A stretch of DNA of 64,000 nucleotides, taken from Chamaelirium japonicum (Eukaryota > Streptophyta > Magnoliopsida > Liliales > Melanthiaceae). A program made the translations under genes and the position numbers. The notes beneath the pieces are model-generated. The model was not told the DNA's origin and did not search any database. It saw only the letters and a list, made by a program, of their open reading frames with translations. Positions 53,700-64,000 of the stretch are shown piece after piece. The stretch covers positions 8,152,041 through 8,216,040 of the forward strand of contig OX393551.1 in the NCBI GenBank assembly GCA_947650365.1. The letters are read 5' to 3'. The stretch's first letter is position 1, and each line of letters starts with the position of its first letter.

Positions 53700-56600
53700 A
53701 TGACCAACTGCAAAGAGATTTGCCTGATAGATAGTGCAACAACACATACCATACTGAAACACAGAAAATTCTTTACAAATCTTAAATATAATTCACGTAT
53801 GGTTACTACAGTGGCTGGCCCTACTGACATAGTTACAGGGTCCGGAAGAGCCCATATACTTTTACCTAATGGTAATCATTTGCTAATTAAGGATGCTCTA
53901 TACTCAGAAAATTCCAGAAGAAATTTACTGAGTTTCAAAGACATCCGAGCAAATGGATATCATTTAGAAACTACAAATGAAGGCAATCTAGAATACCTCT
54001 GCATCACATCTAAAAATGGAGAGCATATTTCAATACTAGAAAAATACTCAACCCTATCTTTAGGGTTATACTTTACCCACATTGGGGTTATGGAGTCCTA
54101 TGCCACTCACTTGAACCAGAAGTTCCCAAATCCTGAAGATTTGGTCCTTTGGCATGATAGATTAGGTCACCCAGGGTCAGGTATGTTTAGAAAGATCATT
54201 CATAATTCCTATGGTCATCCTCTTAACAATCGAAGTTTGACTTTTTCAAATGACCATTTTTGTGACCCTTGTTCCCAAGGGAAGTTAATCACTAGACCTT
54301 CTTTTAAGAAAATAAAGACAGAATCACCTACCTTCCTGCAGAGGGTTCAAGGTGATATCTGTGGTCCTATACACCCTCCTAGTGGTCCATTTAGATATTT
54401 TATGGTCCTAATAGATGCATCTACTAGATGGTCATACGTGAGCCTACTCTCTACTAGAAAGTTAGCATTTGCTAGATTATTATCCCAGATTATCAAACTT
54501 AGAGCTAGTTTTCCTGATAACCCTATCAAATCTATCCGATTGGATAATGCAGCTGAATTCTCTTCTAAAATCTTCAATGACTTCTGCACATCCATCGGAA
54601 TAGAAGTCGAACATTCTGTCCCCCATGTCCATACCCAGAATTGCCTTGCTGAAGCTCTTATCAAGCGCTTGCAATTAATAGCTAGACCATTACTCTTACA
54701 ATCCAGACTTCCAATTTCTGCATGGGGGCATGCTATCTTGCATGCTGCTAATCTTGTTAGACTAAGACCTACTTCATACCATATTTTTTCTCCTACACAA
54801 CTTGTGTCAGGTATTCAGCCCAATATATCTCATCTTAGAAAGTTTGGATGTGCTGTGCATGTCCCTATTCCCCCTCCAAATAGATCTAAGATGGGTCCTC
54901 AACGTAGATTAGGGATTTATATCGGTTTTGACTCACCTTCAATCATAAGATTCTTAGAACCCTTAACAGGTGATCTATTTACTGCTAGATTTGCAGATTG
55001 TCATTTCGATGAGATAGTCTTCCCACCGTTAGGGGGAGATAAAGAAGTTTCTAGGCAACGACCTATTCCTGAAGAACGGCGTGAATTATCGTGGAATACT
55101 TCTACTATGTCTCATCTAGATCCTAGATCTCCCCAATGTGAGGTAGAAGTAAAAAGGATTTTGTATTTGCAAGATATCGCAAATCAATTACCTGATGCCT
55201 TCAATGATGCAACTAATGTAACTAAGTCGTTTGTTCCAGCCAAGAATGTACCTGCAAGAATTAATATTCCAACTCCCACTAATGAAACTGCTGCACGTCA
55301 GAAACGTGGCAGACCTATAGGTTCCAAAAATTCAGTTCCCCGGAAGAGGAAGTTGAATGAGAAATCATGCCCTAAAACTCCAGAAGAAGTTATGGTTCCA
55401 GAAGAACCTGGTCATAATATTCCAGAAGAGATTATGGGCCATATTTTTCCAGAAGAAAATATTTCTCAACGGCCAAATTTCCCTCAAACTCCTGAAGAGA
55501 TCCCTGCAGTGATTATGGATAAGGTACCGGTACCAAATAATGAGAGCTCAATATTCCATATGAGGGGTGAAATTTGGGACCGAAAGGAAATAGTCATCGA
55601 TGACATATTTGCATACAAAGTAGCTACTGAAATAACAAAGAGCGATGATGAAGATAATGAACCACGTAGTATATATGAATGTCGACATAGAACTGATTGG
55701 CCAAAATGGAGAGAAGCTATTCAAGCTGAACTTGAATCTCTCAAGAAACGTGGAGTATTTGGACCTATAGTACAAACACCAAATAACGTAAACCCTGTAG
55801 GTTTCAAATGAGTGTTTGTAAGAAAAAGAAATGAAAATAATGAAATCGCTAGATATAAGACAAGGCTTGTAGCCCAGGGATTCCTGCAGAAACCCGGGAT
55901 TGATTATGAAGAGACCTATTCCCCTGTTATGGATATAGTTACATTTAGATATCTCATTAGTCTGACAGTTTCTGAAAAACTAGAGATGAGGCTAATGGAT
56001 GTCGTAACGACATACCTATACGGGAACCTAGACACAGATATTTATATGAAAATCCCAGAAGGATTCAAGTTGCCTGAAGCAACATCAAAAGTCCCAGAAG
56101 GATTCAAGTTGCCTGAAGCAACATCAAAGAGTGCGCACTCGATAAAACTAAGACGAGCATTGTACGGCCTGAAGCAATCCGGAAGGATGTGGTACAATCG
56201 CCTTAGTGAATACTTGTCTAGGGAAGGTTATAAGAATGATCTCATATGCCCATGCGTTTTCATAAAGAAATCAGAAAATGGATTTACTATAATTGCAGTT
56301 TATGTGGATGACATAAACTTGATTGGGACTCCTGAAGAGCTCAAGAAAACTTCTGATTATCTAAAAAGGGAGTTTGAAATGAAAGAACTTGGTGATACTA
56401 AGTTTTGTCTCGGCCTGCAGATCGAGCGTAACTCTAGTGGGATTTTAGTACATCAATCATTATATACTGAAAATTTGTTAAAGAAATTTAATATGGATAA
56501 ATGTCACCCACTAAGCACTCCCATGGTAGTTAGACCTCTTGATATTCATAAAGATCCATTTAGACCTAAAGAGGAACATGAAACTATTCTTGGTTCTGAA

Positions 56601-57302
56601 AAACCGTATTTAAGTGCTATTGGTGCTTTATTGTATTTAGCTCAATGTACTAGACCAGATATATGTTTTTCTGTTAATCTATTGGCTAGATACAGTTCAG
56701 AACCGACTCTTAGGCATTGGAATGGAATAAAGCAAATATTTAGATATTTGCGAGGAACCACTGATATGTGATTATTTTATTCTTGTGGTACTCCTCACTT
56801 GATTGGTTATGCAGATTCAGGTTTTCTCTCTGACCCCCATAAGGGTCGATCCCAAACAGGGTATGTATTTTTGAATAACAATGCAGCTATTTCTTGGAGA
56901 TCGACCAAACAAATACTTGTGGCTACATCATCGAACCATGCTGAAATATTAGCCCTGCATGAAGCAAGTAGAGAATGCGTATGGTTAAGGTCACTTGTGC
57001 AGCATATCAGAAGCAGTTGCCAGTTGGCATCCGTTACCAAAGAGCCGACAGTTATCCACGAAGATAATGCCGCATGTATTGCTCAAATTCAAGCTGGCTT
57101 CATCAAGGAAGATCGAACAAAGCACATCTCACCAAAGTTTTTCTACACCCACGAACTTCAGAAGAAAAGGGAGATTGAAGTCAAGCAAGTACGGTCAAGC
57201 GACAATCTTGCGGATCTTTTCACCAAAGCTTTGTCCAAGTCTACTTTCCAGAAGATGGTGTACGGCATCGGACTGCGACGGCTCAATCACCAAAGAAATT
57301 GA
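53700..57302 (+). pseudogene. Copia pol (PR-INT-RT-RNase H) with two TGA stops
   Basis: One frame of 1200 codons is cut only by TGA at 55809 and 56769. Domains: protease CLIDSATTHTILK (residues ~10); integrase finger WHDRLGHPG...CDPCSQGK and core QGDICGPI, IRLDNAAEF, LAEALIKRLQ (~150-330); reverse transcriptase ARYKTRLVAQGFLQKPGIDY, RALYGLKQSGRMWYNRL and AVYVDDINLIG; RNase H GYADSGFLSDPHKGRSQTGY, AEILALHEASRECVW and IHEDNAACIAQ. A 39-bp exact-type duplication (about 56053-56130) repeats VPEGFKLPEATSK in the reverse transcriptase. The first TGA stands where the family has Trp in the WVFVRKRN context. Confidence 0.92.
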
Positions 57303-57660
57303 TGTAATAAAGAGGAGATATAATCAGGGGGAGAGATGTAATAATGTAATAAGGAGGAGATATAATCAGGGAGAGAGATGTAATAGTGATAATGTAATAG
57401 TTAGGCGGAGGGCATCCTGAAGATGCAAATTTATGCGCGCTGTACTCTTTTTCCTTTGGTAGGGTTTTTCCCACAGGGTTTTCCCATCAAAGGTTTTAAC
57501 GAGGCAGCATTATGCGCACCCACCATAGTTCCTGAAGAACTAGTTCCTGAAGAACTAAGATTGTACTCTTTTTCCTTTGATAAGATTTTTCCCACTGGGT
57601 TTTTCCATCAAAGATTTTAATGAGGCAATCAATGATAAATGGTGGTCATCCAAGGGGGAG

Positions 57661-57813
57661 TGTTATGAAACGGTGGTTGCATCGGATATGGATGCCCACC
57701 GGATAAATACCCCTAGATTCATGGGATAGGAGATTTCCCCGTCTCTATCCCAACCTCCAATTATGCCTATATATAGGGGGGTAAATGAATAATACAATAA
57801 CGTTTTCTCAACA
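57661..57813 (+). repeat. 3' LTR of the young copia element
   Basis: 153 bp, apparently identical to the 5' LTR. CTACA follows at 57814-57818. Confidence 0.95.
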
Positions 57814-57829
57814 CTACACTTGATATCGA

Positions 57830-58263
57830 TAGGGGTGTCAACGGCTCGGTTCGTGTCTTGTCTAGTTTTGGGTCGTGTCCAAAAGCCCTAGACCCGGACC
57901 CGACCCGTTTAACTAAGTCTAGATCCTAAATCTGTACCCGACCCGCTAATAAACAGGTAGACCCGATAATACCCGTTTACCACACGGTTCTATTCAGTTG
58001 ACCCGATTCGACCCAATCCGACTCGACCTGACCTGATAGACCCGCTGGTACTATATATAATAGTATCGGATTGCGGGTACACCCGACTTGACACGACCCG
58101 TTGAATATTTAATGGGTCTTTCCAGATCTATTGTGTCCAGACCCTAAACCCGGACCCGACCCGTTTATTAAACGGGTCTATCGTATCGACCCATTTAGCC
58201 TTGACCCAGACCCGCTAACTTTGTATCGGGTCTACCATGTCGGGTTCGAAATTGCCAGCACTA
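57830..58263. mobile_element. Second (GACCCG)-rich hAT MITE
   Basis: Same family and almost the same length as 50585-51018: starts TAGGGGTGTCAACGG and ends TTCGAAATTGCCAGCACTA. No matching 8-bp duplication is visible, so the ends or flanks have changed. Confidence 0.75.
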
Positions 58264-58271
58264 CCGGACGA

Positions 58272-58330
58272 TATGCTGCACTTCACAAGCCATGATTGGG
58301 CCATAAGCAAGTGCAACAAATCAATCAGGG
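58272..58330. mobile_element. MITE end related to 7929-8105
   Basis: Inverted, it reads GATTTGTTGCACTTGCTTAT followed by GGCCCAATCATGG, matching one terminus of the fold-back MITE at 7.9 kb. Only one end is present. Confidence 0.55.
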
Positions 58331-58690
58331 TACAAAAATGCTCTCAACATAGTAGCATAGTAACAAATTCTCCGTACTTTTAAAAAATTCGTGAATAATT
58401 CATGAACTCAAGGTCAAATGAATTATTCTTCGAATTATTCGGCAACATGGATCAAACCGAATTATTCATAAATTCCTCTATTTTTTATGTTACCTATCTT
58501 ATTTTAAATATAAAAAAAATTTTATATGTATTAATATAGAATTACTAATGTAATATAATATGTTTTATGTTTTTTATTTTTTCCCAAACTTATTCTGATA
58601 TTTTTGGATATTTTTCGATTGTCCCTCTTGCCGAATTATTCCCGAACACCGAATTCGTTACTGTGCGATGGTTTGCACTGAATCCCCCCC
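58331..58690. other. AT-rich DNA, nothing recognised
   Basis: Repeated AATTATTC words; no coding or structural feature assigned. It precedes the GTP cyclohydrolase promoter region. Confidence 0.5.
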
Positions 58691-58924
58691 CTCATTAAGT
58701 CAAACCGTTCCTCACCCGATACGCCGTTAGTGACGGAGGCGGCGCCGTGATCTTTACCAAAACATCATCCCGCCAATACGAGTTACGGCTTCGACAACGC
58801 GGGCCTTCTGCCAACCTCTTTGCCAACTTTCGGTTCGGTTGCCAACTTGACGTGACACCCGATCAGTGCGATTCACTGTTCGGGATTGGTACAATGGACG
58901 GCTATGATCGGATAGTATTTTCTA

Positions 58925-58946
58925 TCCTCTCTCTCTCTCTGTCTCC
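58925..58946 (+). promoter_or_regulatory. CT-rich leader of GTP cyclohydrolase gene
   Basis: CCTCTCTCTCTCTCTGTCTC about 120 bp before the ATG, typical of plant leaders. No clear TATA box seen. Confidence 0.4.
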
Positions 58947-59061
58947 ACGCATTCCAACAAGCAACAGCGTTCCTCCATTTCGGTGGCTCTGTTTCCAACC
59001 CTGATCTCCCCTTATCTCCCCCTCTAGGGTTTCGACTCCTCTGTGCGGCGGCGAGGCGGTG

Positions 59062-59313
59062 ATGGGAGCGCAGGGCGATGGGCGATTCGACGGGGAGCTC
59101 AAGAGCGGGGTGCAGCTGGGGTTGCTGGAGCAGGATTCCGAATCAGAATCAGAGTCGAGGTCGGGATCCGGATCGGGCCCGGGATCGACGCGGGACATCG
59201 AGGAGGCCGTGAAGGTACTGCTCCAGGGGCTGGGGGAGGGGCAGGACCGGGAGGGGATCAGGAAGACGCCTCTGCGTGTGGCCAAGGCCATCCGCGAGGG
59301 AACCAGAGGTCAC
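59062..59313 (+). CDS. GCH1: GTP cyclohydrolase I, exon 1 (partial gene)
   Basis: The ATG at 59062 (MGAQGDGRFDGELKSG) leads into an acidic serine-rich insert and then IEEAVKVLLQGLGEGQDREG, RKTPLRVAKAIREGTRG, the conserved start of plant GTP cyclohydrolase I. The enzyme makes dihydroneopterin triphosphate from GTP, the first step of folate pterin synthesis, in the cytosol in plants. The frame then departs from the family at a GT (AGAG before GTCACTTC at 59314), a plausible donor, and hits a stop at 59344. No further exon of the family is found to the end of the window, so the intron would exceed 4.6 kb or the copy is truncated. The in-frame GTG before the ATG is not a start. The run of alternating S-E/S-G residues is unusual for the family. 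Confidence 0.75.
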
Positions 59314-59343
59314 TTCTATGATCCTCACTCTGACGTCTTTCAA

Positions 59344-60800
59344 TAGAAAAATGGGATCTTTAGGTTGATCAATTCGGAATCTTGTATTGGTTCTGCTGGT
59401 CGGTGATTGGGCTGTTGCTCGTTTTCGCAACTTTCATCCTTTTTCTGTGATCTGGGCGCCATTGGATTTTGGCCACGGACCTCTGGTGATATGCTTCATT
59501 CAGCCAGACAAAAAGGCTTACAGACACTTTACAGAATGGATCACGGCCGTCTGTTGCCTGCCGGTCATGGCTGAGTACGATTCACCGGTTGGCCCTGGGT
59601 GCAATGGACGGAAGTGATCGGATGTGTAAAGAGTCTGTAAAGGACTCTGTCTGGTTAAATATCATTTTCCATTAGAAATGTTGCTTGTTAGATTAATATT
59701 CCAATGTAGTGGCTATGTAGATGTAGTTTCATATGGGGGATCTGTTGGTGTTTATATCTTACCGCAATTTTTCTCTTTCAGTATTCTTTTTGACGTTTAA
59801 AGCTCTCATTATCTGAATGATGTTTCGAATGGGAGGTGTGTGCTTTTAAAGTCTTTGGCTCATTACTATGAGTTTATTTGTTGAAGCCCCAACCACGTGA
59901 GCTGACGTAGCATCTCGGCCTTTTGAACTTCCATCCCCAGCGACGCCATCAGAGGAGTTCCTACCACCTCTCGAGTTTTTTACATCCAGCAGTGTCTCCG
60001 GTGGCAAGGTTGGTTTATGGGTTAGCTAGACATGGTGAGATCCTTCATTTTGGCGGGTCCCTAATTTTACTTGATGTTGACAAAATATGTAACTTTTCAA
60101 ACCCAAATCTTGCATCTACAGAGAGATTCTTCCTTTTTAGCGGGACCCCCTCACCCGTCCCGCATCATTTGTACACATTTTTATGTATTTTCGGCTAGTG
60201 CGAACACCACTACGTGGGGGGACTACTATGACCTTTGTGCATGATTTTCTGAATTTTTTGATTGTGGAGAAGCCATATTTCAAGGGGGTGGGAATGTTGC
60301 AACCCCAAGCACATGAGCCTACATAGCATCTCATGCGCATCTGTTAACTTGGGTCAAATAATGAGAATCGGTGTTCTGTTTAAGTAATAATCCACGAGAT
60401 CCTCATAGCTTTCAACAATTTGCCAGGTTCAAATTTATTTGTGGGTTGTTAGGCGGTTGAGTTGTGAGGATAGCTATCCTTAGCTAGTTAGATTGTGTGT
60501 ATACCTTTTTCAATAGAAAATGGGATTTTTAGCTCGATCAAATTGTAATCTTGTCCGTGTTTTCTTTATTTGTGATTGGGTTCTTACTCATTTTTCAACT
60601 TTCACCGTTTTTTGTGATGTGGCCTTTCATGGGATTTTGACCATGAGTGTCTGTCCACGTTCTTGATTAGGAAAATATGTAATTTTTAGCTTGATCGATT
60701 TGGAATTTTACATGGGCCTTGCTTGTTGGTGATTGGGTTCTTGCTTGATTCTCTGACCGTCATCTTTTTTTTGCGTTTTGTGTTTCATGGGTTTGGCGAT
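59344..60800. repeat. Three diverged ~150-bp repeats in the presumed intron
   Basis: Sequence with GAAAATGGGATTTTTAG-like start and GTGATTGGGTTCTTGCT occurs at about 59344-59485, 60510-60660 and 60668-60800. Another block (CCAATG.AGTAGCTAT) occurs at 59690 and 60915. A direct repeat (CATGAGCCTACATAGCATCTC-like) occurs at 59893 and 60309. No coding signal. Confidence 0.65.
59504..59654. mobile_element. 151-bp fold-back MITE in the presumed intron
   Basis: The left end CCAGACAAAAAGGCTTACAG and the inverted right end CCAGACAGAGTCCTTTACAG pair over about 30 bp, with GACTCTTTAC/GACACTTTAC continuing the match. The interior carries GCAATGGACGG.AGTGATCGG, which also appears in the 5' flank of the gene at 58890. 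Target duplication unclear. Confidence 0.65.
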
Positions 60801-61038
60801 GGTAATCAAAAGTCTATTTCTCATTGCCTTTTATTTTCATATATTTAGACATGCCAACTCTAGTTACCCTGGTTTATATTTAGGAAAATGATATATTTTG
60901 TGTAATCTTCCAATGAAGTAGCTATAGAGATGTAATCTTCCAATGCTAGAATACTAAACAAGCATCAAATAATGATAATGGTCACCATGCACCACAGAAG
61001 AAATGTTAGGTAGATACGGGGCAATAGAAAATAATAAG

Positions 61039-61597
61039 CAGTGTAGTCAAGGTGGCTAGCCGGCCGCTAGGCGTTTTGGCTTGTTTAGGTGAAGCGGCAC
61101 CTAGGCGGTATGCATAACAAACATACATATGCATGAACATTTATAAATTACTCTTACTATAAAAGTGTATTTTATCCTATTCTTCGAACATACAAAATTT
61201 AGTAAAGAGTATAAAATGATATTTTTAAATGCTCAAGAAGATGAAAATAACACTGATCAAAATTAAAGTTGTCAACGTAAGCAAGAATCTTCACATCAAA
61301 ATCATCATCACCATTTCCTTTAAGGTCTATTTCATTTGAAACATGACACTCCCTATAAGAATCACCACAAACTTCAGCATCTTAAGTGTTTGTGGATGTG
61401 TGCTTCTTTCTCTTCTTTATCTTCGATTCTTCATCCTTCATACTTTTCACTAGCCTCAACAACAAGATCTCATGTCAAACCCTCATCATAAAGACGGTCC
61501 CCGAGTGGTTGCATTTTCCCAATAAAAGTTACCCCAAAAAACCAGAAAAACTGGCCAGGTGCTTAGGCACTTAAGGCCAGGTGCTTTGATTACACTA
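61039..61597. mobile_element. hAT element, TSD ATAATAAG/ATAATAAC
   Basis: 559 bp with ends CAGTGTAGTCAAGG and TTTGATTACACTA (imperfect inverted match). Flanks ATAATAAG (61031-61038) and ATAATAAC (61598-61605) agree at seven of eight bases. Subterminal GGCG/CTAGGCG words match the element at 62832. No transposase. Confidence 0.7.
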
Positions 61598-61647
61598 ATA
61601 ATAACTCAACAATAAGGAGCACATAAGGATAACCTTTAAAACTCCAG

Positions 61648-62140
61648 CCATAGAATGAACTAAGTCTTTGGAGCAATTGTAATCATCTCATTGCTAGTTA
61701 ATGAAAAAGAAGTGATTTTTCTTATTTACAATCTCGTTAAAGTCGAATCTTAATTATAGGAATATCGAAACGAAAAACATCTTGAAGTTAGTGATATGGC
61801 CTTGACTAGAGTGTCAAAAATTACAAGTAGAGAAGTGCCATCAAGGATAATGGTGCCACTAAGAGGTGAAGACAGGTGCAGATCATCCATGTAAGCCATA
61901 GAATGAACAAAGTCTTTGGACTTTGGAGCAATTGTAATCATCTCATTGCTAGTTAATGAAAAAGAAGTGATTTTTCTTATTTACAATCTTGTTAAAGTCG
62001 AATCTTAATTATAGGAATAATGAAACGAAAAGCAACTTGAAGTTAGGACTAGAGTGTCAACAATTACAAGTAGAGAAGTGCCATCAAGGAGAATGGTGCC
62101 ACTAAGAGGTGAAGACAGGTGCAGATCATCCATGTAAGAA
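61648..62140. repeat. ~249-bp tandem duplication
   Basis: The block beginning CCATAGAATGAAC and ending GCAGATCATCCATGTAAG occurs at about 61648-61896 and 61897-62140 with few differences and two small indels (for example ACTTTGG added, and a gap near 62045). Confidence 0.9.
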
Positions 62141-62559
62141 ACATGTAAGATAATCAACTGATATCTTGTGGGCCCCCAAATGATGATTTTTCATGAAGGA
62201 CAAAGAGCCTTTGAGACATGATTTGCATTACAATAAGTATAGCATTTTGATAGAATAATTTCACATAAGGCTTGGAAAACTGGATAACATTAGGGATAAC
62301 ATGTAATATCAAAATGTTATTGAACGGAAGACAAAAAGTTGGTTTAAAGAGCAGTCATATATGGATAGGAAACATGATGTGTCATTTGATGAGAAGTTCT
62401 CGATTTAAGTGTAGAAAAATTCAGAGGAAATGAAAGCAGCAAACACGGCTGTGACAGAAAGTGATGTGCACTCTTTATAGCTTGGAGTGTGCTGGAGATG
62501 CTAATGTTTAAGTTGCTTTCAAAGTGTGTGCATGTTCTCTTTCGTGCACGCGCGCGGGC

Positions 62560-62579
62560 ACGGGCGCACACACATACAC

Positions 62580-62651
<72 letters not shown>
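62560..62651. repeat. (CA/CG)-(GA)n microsatellite
   Basis: CACACACATACACGCACA followed by a GA array of about 66 bp (62585-62650). Confidence 0.95.
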
Positions 62652-62652
<1 letters not shown>

Positions 62653-62831
62653 CTTGTCGTCAATGAAGAAGTCTCTTCAAAGATAATTTGGACAACAAAC
62701 AACAATGTGCTCTAATATGTTCACTATTGGATTCTATGAGTGGTAATCATCTTGGAAGACATATATTAGGTGCACCAAAAGAGCAGGCTAAGACAAAAAT
62801 TGCAAATGGAAATAAAATCAGATATGATAAC

Positions 62832-63674
62832 CAATGTTGTCAAGGCGAGCCTAGGCACCTACGTAGAGCCTAGGAGCCTAGGCACGCCTAGGCGTTGCCT
62901 TGTGTCATTTTAATTTTTTGAGGGGGGGTGGGGGTGGGGGGTGGCTAAAGTTATGTTTGTTATATTTTGAATAAGCAACTGGTGGCTGAAACCCATGAGC
63001 GACATTAAAGTCTTTTACAATTTACACCACCAGTTGCATGCTACGGCGACGCTGCCAGTCAATCGGGCTGAGTAGAATCAAGAAAACCTTCGGGCTGAGA
63101 CTGAGTGGAATATGACATTGCATTGATCACACCAAGTACCAACCAGCAAAAAAAAAGGGGCAAACACAGGAGGAGTGGAGGAAGTCAGGAGAGGAGAAGA
63201 GGAGAAGAGGAAGAGAGGAGGAGGAGAAGAGAACCTGTGGTTGTGATGGCCGTTGCCGCACCGATGGCCGCTGCTGCTGCCGCTGCCGTCGTCGCTGCCG
63301 CTACCGCACCGTGCTGCCGGAGAGAAGAGAGGAGAGGAATCGTGAGGGGCTGCCGCCGCTAGGGCTTTGGAGTCGCGGGGTCTCACGGGGTCCCTCTGGC
63401 TCACGAGTCTGGACTCGTGACTCGTCAACTGTTTTACTACAGTTGGCGGGCTAACGGGTTGGGTCCAAAGAGATCAGGTCGGGTCGGGTCCAAAGAGATC
63501 GGGTCGGGTCGGGTCCATTTTTTTTAAAAAAAAACTTATGTGAGACTGTGAGTTAAGGCCCGCGCCTAGTCATGTGCGCCCAGGCGCTCCTAGGAGCCCG
63601 CCTTGTGTTTCTAGTATAGGCGCACTGCGCCTATAGGTTCTCTGGGCGCCTAGGCGCGGACATTGATAACCCTG
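62832..63674. mobile_element. hAT element with perfect 8-bp TSD
   Basis: 843 bp flanked by ATGATAAC at 62824-62831 and 63675-63682. Ends CAATGTTGTCAAGGCG and, inverted, CAGGGTTATCAATG. Both subterminal regions are packed with CCTAGGCG words. The interior holds GGTCGGGTCGGGTC-like repeats and a GCC-rich stretch with spurious frames. Same family as 61039-61597. Confidence 0.85.
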
Positions 63675-63682
63675 ATGATAAC

Positions 63683-64000
63683 AGAAAGGCATTTAAGCAC
63701 TAGATATCAAAAGCTAGGAAGCATAGATACTCCAAAACAGCCCCCATATCTGTATTGGATACGACTGGATATGTATCCGATACGGCCAATGAATATACGA
63801 ATTTAAAAAACGAGGATACAGCGGGGATATGTTTGGGATACGGGGCGGGTTTGTTTGTTTTGTTTTTTTTGTCGATTTCACTTGTAATCGATTGGCTCGG
63901 ACCTTATAAGGGGCTGGGCGGTCGACCGCCTAGCCTCATATCCCTTTGAAACTCTCCGTTGAATATTGTTGCATTTTGTTGTTGTCTATTTTCGTATGGT
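63683..64000. other. Repeat-like DNA at window end, no gene
   Basis: GATATGTATCCGATACGG-type words near 63770 and a T/G-rich stretch suggest another degraded transposon. Nothing assigned. Confidence 0.4.

Larger units (their letters stand above)
51291..57813 (+). mobile_element. Young, defective Ty1/copia retrotransposon
   Basis: A 6.5-kb element with LTRs 51291-51443 and 57661-57813 (153 bp each, no difference seen) and 5-bp target duplications CTACA (51286-51290 and 57814-57818). A primer-site-like TGTTATCAGCACGAGCTG follows the 5' LTR, and a purine tract (CCAAGGGGGAGTG, 57648-57660) precedes the 3' LTR. Gag and pol are separate frames. Gag has lost its central part and pol has two TGA stops, so it cannot encode its own movement. 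Confidence 0.95.

Noticed and set aside
59923..60198. Second exon of GTP cyclohydrolase I after the CCCCAG acceptor near 59940
   Set aside because: The translation shows none of the expected conserved residues (no FPEAGL or CESC), so it is not accepted as an exon.
59878..60340. Direct repeats (~35 bp) as LTRs of a small element
   Set aside because: No TG/CA ends, primer site or target duplication.

Overview
The window is nuclear DNA from a flowering plant. The evidence is the set of plant gene families with plant-type split genes (a five-exon GDSL esterase/lipase, a ubiquitin-like-domain gene, exon 1 of a plant GTP cyclohydrolase I) and a dense, nested load of Ty1/copia, Ty3/gypsy (Tat type), LINE, SINE, hAT, Mutator-like and CACTA elements. 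Nothing suggests bacterial, organellar or viral DNA. I cannot fix the species.

Layout. 1-2.6 kb: AT-rich DNA with no gene I can support. 2.6-4.3 kb and 8.28-9.07 kb: long (TA)n arrays interrupted by fold-back elements whose ends abut the TA tracts (Micron-like architecture). Four of them share an internal plan in which each arm is itself a hairpin, around a core like AACGGTTAAAATGAACGGT. 4.5-8.28 kb: a CT-rich gene-like leader, a broken fragment of the plant aluminium-resistance/methionine gamma-lyase-like family, a broken fragment of an ankyrin protein of the SKIP35 type, and a Helitron-like 3' end; this may be a gene-fragment-capturing transposon. 10.06-10.9 kb: dead gypsy gag. 12.13-12.79 kb (-): a probably real two-domain ubiquitin-like gene. 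14.4-16.5 kb: repeat-rich DNA holding a perfect 175-bp CACTA MITE and a degenerate satellite. 16,546-29,009: a complete Tat-lineage Ty3/gypsy element with a GTGAG target duplication, matching LTRs, one uninterrupted gag-pol frame carrying five in-frame stops, and a spliced antisense gene with its own TATA box and poly(A) signal. 29.1-30.8 kb: 3' half of a copia element. 32.08-34.79 kb (-): an intact GDSL gene (394 aa). 36.7-41.3 kb: a copia LTR split by a 691-bp Mutator-like element that itself holds a fold-back MITE, LINE ends, a SINE inserted in a SINE, and copia RNase H scraps. 43.6-45.1 kb (-): a decayed L1 LINE. 45.8-49.1 kb: 5' end of the same copia family as at 29-30.8 kb. 50.3-51.3 kb: a LINE RNase H end carrying an hAT MITE. 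51,291-57,813: a very young copia element with identical LTRs but defective genes. 59.06-59.31 kb (+): GTP cyclohydrolase I exon 1. Downstream, to the window end, lie repeats and two members of one hAT family, consistent with a long intron.

Only three host genes look functional: the ubiquitin-like gene, the GDSL gene and GTP cyclohydrolase I (partial). They show no sign of working together. Most of the sequence is transposon strata whose nesting order can be read from target duplications.
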